From NCBI GenBank assembly GCA_039197065.1, contig JBCCUL010000007.1, positions 186,001 to 250,000 of the forward strand: a stretch of 64,000 nucleotides of DNA. The letters are read 5' to 3'. The notes below the pieces were generated by a model, which did no database searches, had not been told where the DNA came from, and saw nothing but the letters and a program-made list of their open reading frames with translations. Below, piece by piece: positions 60,797 through 64,000 of this stretch (position 1 is the first letter of the stretch; each line of letters opens with the position of its first letter). A program made the position numbers and the translations under genes. The DNA is from JANQPX01 sp039197065. Its GTDB lineage: Bacteria > Pseudomonadota > Alphaproteobacteria > Geminicoccales > Geminicoccaceae.

Positions 60797-61630
60797 ATGA
60801 CACGAATAATGGGTCTGGCGCTGACCTGCATGATTCTGGTGCAGACCGCCACCTTCGCGAGTGCCACGGAGAACGGGAAGTATGTCCGCTATCATCAGGA
60901 TGGCGCGGAACAGTTCGGTATTCTGGAAGGCGAGATAATCCGAGAGCAAACCGGTGAGCTGTTCGGGGAGATGAGCCCCACCGGCAGGTTGATCGATTTG
61001 GACGAGGTGAAACTCCTGCCGCCGACGAAGGCATCGAAGGTGTTTGCGGTCGGGATGAACTTCGCAAGCCACATCGCCTCAGCCAGCAATGCACCTCCCC
61101 CCCTCTTCTTGAAGCTGCCAACGTCGCTCATCGGCGGTGACGCCGACGTGACCTTTCCAGCGGATGCCGAGAACGTGCATTTCGAAGGCGAGCTGGTTTT
61201 GGTCATCGGCAAGGAGGCCAAGGATGTCTCGGAGGCCGAAGCCCGGTCCATCATCTTCGGCGTCACGGCTGGCAATGATCTGACCGAGCGCAGCTGGCAG
61301 GGTCGCGATCTTCAATGGATGCGCGCCAAGGCGTCCGACGGTTTCGGGCCAGTCGGACCGGTCCTGGCACGCGGTCTCGACTACGATGACCTCCTTTTGA
61401 CCACGCGCCTGAACGGCGAGATCGTGCAGGAGGAGAGCACCGCGAACATGATTCACAAGCCGGAAAAGGTCGTCAGCTATCTAAGCCGCTACTTCACCTT
61501 GCTGCCTGGCGATATGATCTTCATGGGAACTCCAGGCCGAACATCAGCGCTTAAGCATGATGATGTGGTCTCGGTGACCATCGAGGGTATCGGCACGCTG
61601 ACCAATCGGATCGTTGCGCCTCGACACTAG
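60797..61630 (+). CDS. Fumarylacetoacetate hydrolase family protein with signal peptide
   Basis: A 277-residue FAH-fold protein. The catalytic core is complete: VFAVGMNFASHIA, the metal ligands in VHFEGELVLVIGKEA (ExE), GNDLTERSWQGRDLQWMRAK, DGFGPVGPVL and IFMGTPGRTSAL. Unusually, it begins with what looks like a cleavable signal peptide (MGLALTCMILVQTATFASAT, about residues 5-24), whereas FAH hydrolases, decarboxylases and isomerases are normally cytoplasmic. If exported it would act on a 2-oxo or acylpyruvate substrate in the periplasm, perhaps feeding the nearby TctC receptor. Alternatively, translation starts downstream and the leader is incidental; no good internal ATG exists before the core. 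Confidence 0.85.
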   Translation: MTRIMGLALTCMILVQTATFASATENGKYVRYHQDGAEQFGILEGEIIREQTGELFGEMSPTGRLIDLDEVKLLPPTKASKVFAVGMNFASHIASASNAPPPLFLKLPTSLIGGDADVTFPADAENVHFEGELVLVIGKEAKDVSEAEARSIIFGVTAGNDLTERSWQGRDLQWMRAKASDGFGPVGPVLARGLDYDDLLLTTRLNGEIVQEESTANMIHKPEKVVSYLSRYFTLLPGDMIFMGTPGRTSALKHDDVVSVTIEGIGTLTNRIVAPRH

Positions 61631-61890
61631 GGAGCCAAACGTCGAGATCGGCCTTGAAGGTCATAGCCCTCACGCCGAACAAACAGCGTGATGGGCGATT
61701 TCCTTAAGCCAACCCAAGCATCCAACAATTTGGAAGGCTCCGACAGTAAGCTCCCATTGCTTTAAGCAAAACCTCGTTCATCAGCATGCATGTTCTCTCC
61801 AAGGCGCGACGAAAGCGTACAGGTTCGCCTACGGCAGGGCGCTAGATCCTACCGGCATCGCAATATCGGTAGGAATGAAGCCCATATGGA

Positions 61891-62730
61891 TCACCCCTTC
61901 CACGGCAAAACCTGACCGAACCGGATCAGTTCACCGCTTGGTGCGTCTGGTATCTTCGGACTTAGCAGCAGGTCGACCACAGCGCGCGCCGCATCGTCTG
62001 GGGACTGCGCCTTGGACATATCGTCGAACCAGGGCCGGGAGGCCTCAGTATCGATCAGGCCCGGGCAGGCAGCGTTGATGAGAATGTCGTCGTCCGGCCT
62101 CGTCTCCCGGGTCAATCTCGCCGCAACGCGCGCCGTTGCGACCTGCCCGATCTTCGAGGGAACGTTGATCCAGTCCGGCCAGCCATCCTTCGCAGCACTG
62201 CCGCCCTCCATGGCCTCGACATAAGCGTCCATCGAGGCCTCGATGTCGTCGAGCGACAAGCGATCCGTATCGAACAGCGGGTGGAAATGAGACGGCAGGT
62301 TTGAGAGGCGCCCGAAGGAACTCGCAATGATGGCGTAGTGGGCACCTGGCCGCAGAAGCGGCATCAGGCGTTTCAGAAGGCGGCAGGAACCATGGTTATT
62401 GGTCTCGATGAACGTTCGAACCTGCTCGGCCTCTGAGCGCTCCTTGGTGATGCGCGCGGCCGCATTCGAGGCGACGATGTCGAGGCCTCCATGGCGATCG
62501 CGTATCGTGTCGGCGAGATCAGCGATACTTTGCTCCTCGGTCACGTCGAGGCGCTCGAAGGCAAGCTGGGCACGCATCGTGCCAAGGCTTTCCAGCGCTG
62601 CCCTGCCCTTCGCCGGATCGCGCGCAGTCAAATAGACGACATCGTCAGGTCCAAGCTCGGTCGCGAGACCGCGGACAAGGGCCAGGCCGAGGCCCTGATT
62701 GGCCCCGGTAACAAGGGCGATTCTTCCCAT
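61891..62730 (-). CDS. SDR family oxidoreductase (carbonyl reductase-like), atypical active site
   Basis: A 279-residue short-chain dehydrogenase fold. It has the NAD(P) motif ALVTGANQGLGLALVRG (about 4-20), the DVTEEQSIADL segment, the ASNAA replacement of NNAG and the active-site Ser in IIASSFGRLSNL. The region where YxxxK is expected reads INVPSKIGQVATARV: the Lys is there, but the Tyr position is Asn. ACPGLIDT follows as usual. GAGGAG is placed correctly for ATG 62730. It is 10 bp downstream of the quinone-reductase gene, in one operon. The 260-bp gap 61631-61890 to the convergent FAH gene shows nothing identifiable. Confidence 0.85.
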   Translation of the reverse strand: MGRIALVTGANQGLGLALVRGLATELGPDDVVYLTARDPAKGRAALESLGTMRAQLAFERLDVTEEQSIADLADTIRDRHGGLDIVASNAAARITKERSEAEQVRTFIETNNHGSCRLLKRLMPLLRPGAHYAIIASSFGRLSNLPSHFHPLFDTDRLSLDDIEASMDAYVEAMEGGSAAKDGWPDWINVPSKIGQVATARVAARLTRETRPDDDILINAACPGLIDTEASRPWFDDMSKAQSPDDAARAVVDLLLSPKIPDAPSGELIRFGQVLPWKG

Positions 62731-62740
62731 GAGACGCTCC

Positions 62741-63736
62741 TCAATCAATGCTAAGCACGAGCTTACCCATCACCTCGCCGGCTTCCAGCCTTCGATGCGC
62801 TTCCGCCGCCTGATCCAGGGGCAGAACGTCGATCCGGGGGCGAAGCGCGCCTTCTTTCAGCAGACCGAACACCTTGGCGAGATCATTCTGAAAGGCCTCC
62901 GGGCGGTTGCCGAAATAGGTGTAGATGTCCGAAATGCGGATGGCGATCGACTTCTGGAAATGCTTGGCGAGATCCTCGGCGAAGGTCCCTGCGGGCGGAC
63001 CGGCCAGAAAACCGAAGACGACGGCCGTCCCGAAAGGCGAAAGCACCTCCAGATCCGCCTTCAGCGTTTCGCCGGAGATCGGATTGAGCGTAAGATCGAC
63101 GCCTCGGCCATCGGTCAGTTCCAGGACATGCGCTGCCACATCTTCTCTGCGGTAGTCGATGGCGTGATCCGCACCTTGCTCAAGGGCGTAAGCGCGTTTG
63201 TCCGTGCTGACGGAGGCCATCGTCTCTACGCCGAGATAACGTGCGATCTGCAGGATCATCGTGCCGACGCCGCCGGCCGCGGCATGCACGAGGACCGTCG
63301 AACCCGCCTCGATACGCCCGAGATTGACCACCATATGCCAGGCGGTCATGGCATTGACCGGAAGGGCGGCGGCCATCTCGAAATCGACGTCATCTGCCAA
63401 GCCTGTAACGTAAGATTGGCCGATCACTGCATGCGAGCCATAGCCGCTCGCACCGATCGGCCCCATCCAGGCAACGCGATCGCCCGGCTTCAAGGTCGTC
63501 ACCTCCGCACCTACGGCTTCCACGACGCCAGCGCCTTCGACTCCTGGGATATGGGGGAGCTCTGGCATCATACCGTCCGGCATTTCACCGCGACGGATGA
63601 TCGTATCAATGAAGTTCACGGCGGTTGCATGATTGCGGACCAGGACATCCGCTGTGCCGGGTTCGGAAACGGCCTTGGTCTGACGCTCAAGAACCTCCGG
63701 GCCTCCGGTATGGGGAATCATCATCGCATAGGGCAT
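62741..63736 (-). CDS. Zinc-independent MDR-family quinone/enone oxidoreductase
   Basis: A 331-residue medium-chain dehydrogenase. The start MPYAMMIPHTGGPEVLE and HIPGVEGAGVVEAVGAEV match the quinone oxidoreductase branch. There is no structural zinc Cys cluster. The nucleotide-binding motif is VLVHAAAGGVGTMILQIARY. GAGGAG is well placed for ATG 63736. The family reduces quinones, enones or enoyl compounds with NADPH. It is cotranscribed with the SDR gene and divergent from a LysR gene at the right edge, which may regulate both. Confidence 0.9.
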   Translation of the reverse strand: MPYAMMIPHTGGPEVLERQTKAVSEPGTADVLVRNHATAVNFIDTIIRRGEMPDGMMPELPHIPGVEGAGVVEAVGAEVTTLKPGDRVAWMGPIGASGYGSHAVIGQSYVTGLADDVDFEMAAALPVNAMTAWHMVVNLGRIEAGSTVLVHAAAGGVGTMILQIARYLGVETMASVSTDKRAYALEQGADHAIDYRREDVAAHVLELTDGRGVDLTLNPISGETLKADLEVLSPFGTAVVFGFLAGPPAGTFAEDLAKHFQKSIAIRISDIYTYFGNRPEAFQNDLAKVFGLLKEGALRPRIDVLPLDQAAEAHRRLEAGEVMGKLVLSID

Positions 63737-63831
63737 GGGCCCATCTCCTCGAGGTGCTGGATCCAAGATGACACCCCAAGTCAATTGTGATAATAACTGC
63801 CCTTAGGAAAGATTATCCCACCTGAGCATCA

Positions 63832-64000
63832 ATAATCTACAACGACCTTGCCCTGTTCGTCATGGTGGCCGAGACGCTCAGCTTCACCGAGGCTGCCAAG
63901 CGCCTGTCCCAGCCGGCCAGCCGCGTCAGCCGGCGCATTGCGGAGCTTGAGGACGGCTTCGGCGTCAGGCTTTTCGAGCGTACCACCCGCCAGGTGCGCC
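63832..64000 (+). CDS. LysR family transcriptional regulator, N-terminal part
   Basis: The frame reads YNDLALFVMVAETLSFTEAA, then KRLSQPASRVSRRIAELEDG, and runs to FERTTRQVR at the window end: the winged helix-turn-helix of LysR regulators. The start is unclear. After the in-frame TGA at 63823 the first ATG is at 63862, which would delete half of helix 1; homology begins at about 63838, where only ATA/ATC codons are available as starts. Either a rare start codon or a small change has removed the normal one. It is divergent from the MDR-SDR operon, the classic LysR arrangement. Confidence 0.75.
   Translation, partial: MIYNDLALFVMVAETLSFTEAAKRLSQPASRVSRRIAELEDGFGVRLFERTTRQVR

Overview
The window is about 64 kb of GC-rich DNA, densely packed with catabolic genes, ABC and tripartite transporters and one-component regulators. 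The gene families point to an alphaproteobacterium, most likely of the order Hyphomicrobiales (rhizobia and relatives): a carnitine dehydrogenase-thioesterase fusion beside a BKACE enzyme, an N-carbamoyl-D-amino acid hydrolase, AruH/AruI-like arginine transamination genes and several Gfo/Idh/MocA dehydrogenases. I see no rRNA, tRNA, replication, conjugation, phage or transposase genes and no CRISPR array. It reads as an accessory catabolic region of a chromosome or large replicon. Species cannot be named from this sequence alone.

Layout. 1-4.5 kb: an edge-cut Ldh_2 dehydrogenase, a TupA-like tungstate-binding protein, a DagK-type lipid kinase and a polysaccharide flippase. 4.7-10.9 kb: SMP-30 lactonase, HpcH/HpaI aldolase, an orphan molybdopterin subunit, L-rhamnose mutarotase and a TPR protein, which look like parts of a non-phosphorylative deoxy-sugar route. 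11.1-22.8 kb, minus strand: BKACE, carnitine dehydrogenase-thioesterase, acyl-CoA dehydrogenase, a 180-bp tandem repeat array, ADP-forming CoA ligase, CaiD, a DUF1989-GcvT fusion and D-carbamoylase. These can be assembled into gamma-butyrobetaine -> carnitine -> glycine betaine plus one-carbon handling. 22.9-29.6 kb: a polar amino-acid ABC importer without its ATPase, divergent from DDAH-like hydrolase, BetI-type TetR, AruH-like transaminase and AruI-like decarboxylase, probably for arginine or methylarginine. 29.6-34.6 kb: an IclR regulator divergent from glyA and a serine-glyoxylate aminotransferase, then a PanE-like reductase.

34.8-37.2 kb: an SH3-BMP binding protein with a secreted SUMF1-like protein. 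37.4-45.5 kb: three overlapping Gfo/Idh/MocA dehydrogenases divergent from a sugar ABC transporter whose first permease carries a single-base frameshift, with a dehydrogenase fragment at its end. 45.6-51.8 kb: metallophosphoesterase, acetolactate synthase-like enzyme, formylglycine-type sulfatase, and a Tat-exported ferredoxin-type aldo/keto reductase with a small membrane partner. 52.2-57.5 kb: a TctC/TctA-TctB tripartite transporter with PrpF-family isomerase and a D-2-hydroxyacid dehydrogenase. 57.6-64 kb: receiver-only response regulator, homocysteine methyltransferase-like protein, second TctC, a signal-peptide-bearing FAH protein, SDR, quinone reductase and an edge-cut LysR regulator.

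The least explained features are non-coding. They are (i) a roughly 140-bp TTAA-ended hairpin element in two full copies and one half copy; (ii) a palindrome around CGTGGCCACG that sits directly against the stop codons of several genes; and (iii) a 180-bp tandem array, containing that same palindrome, inserted within the presumed carnitine operon.
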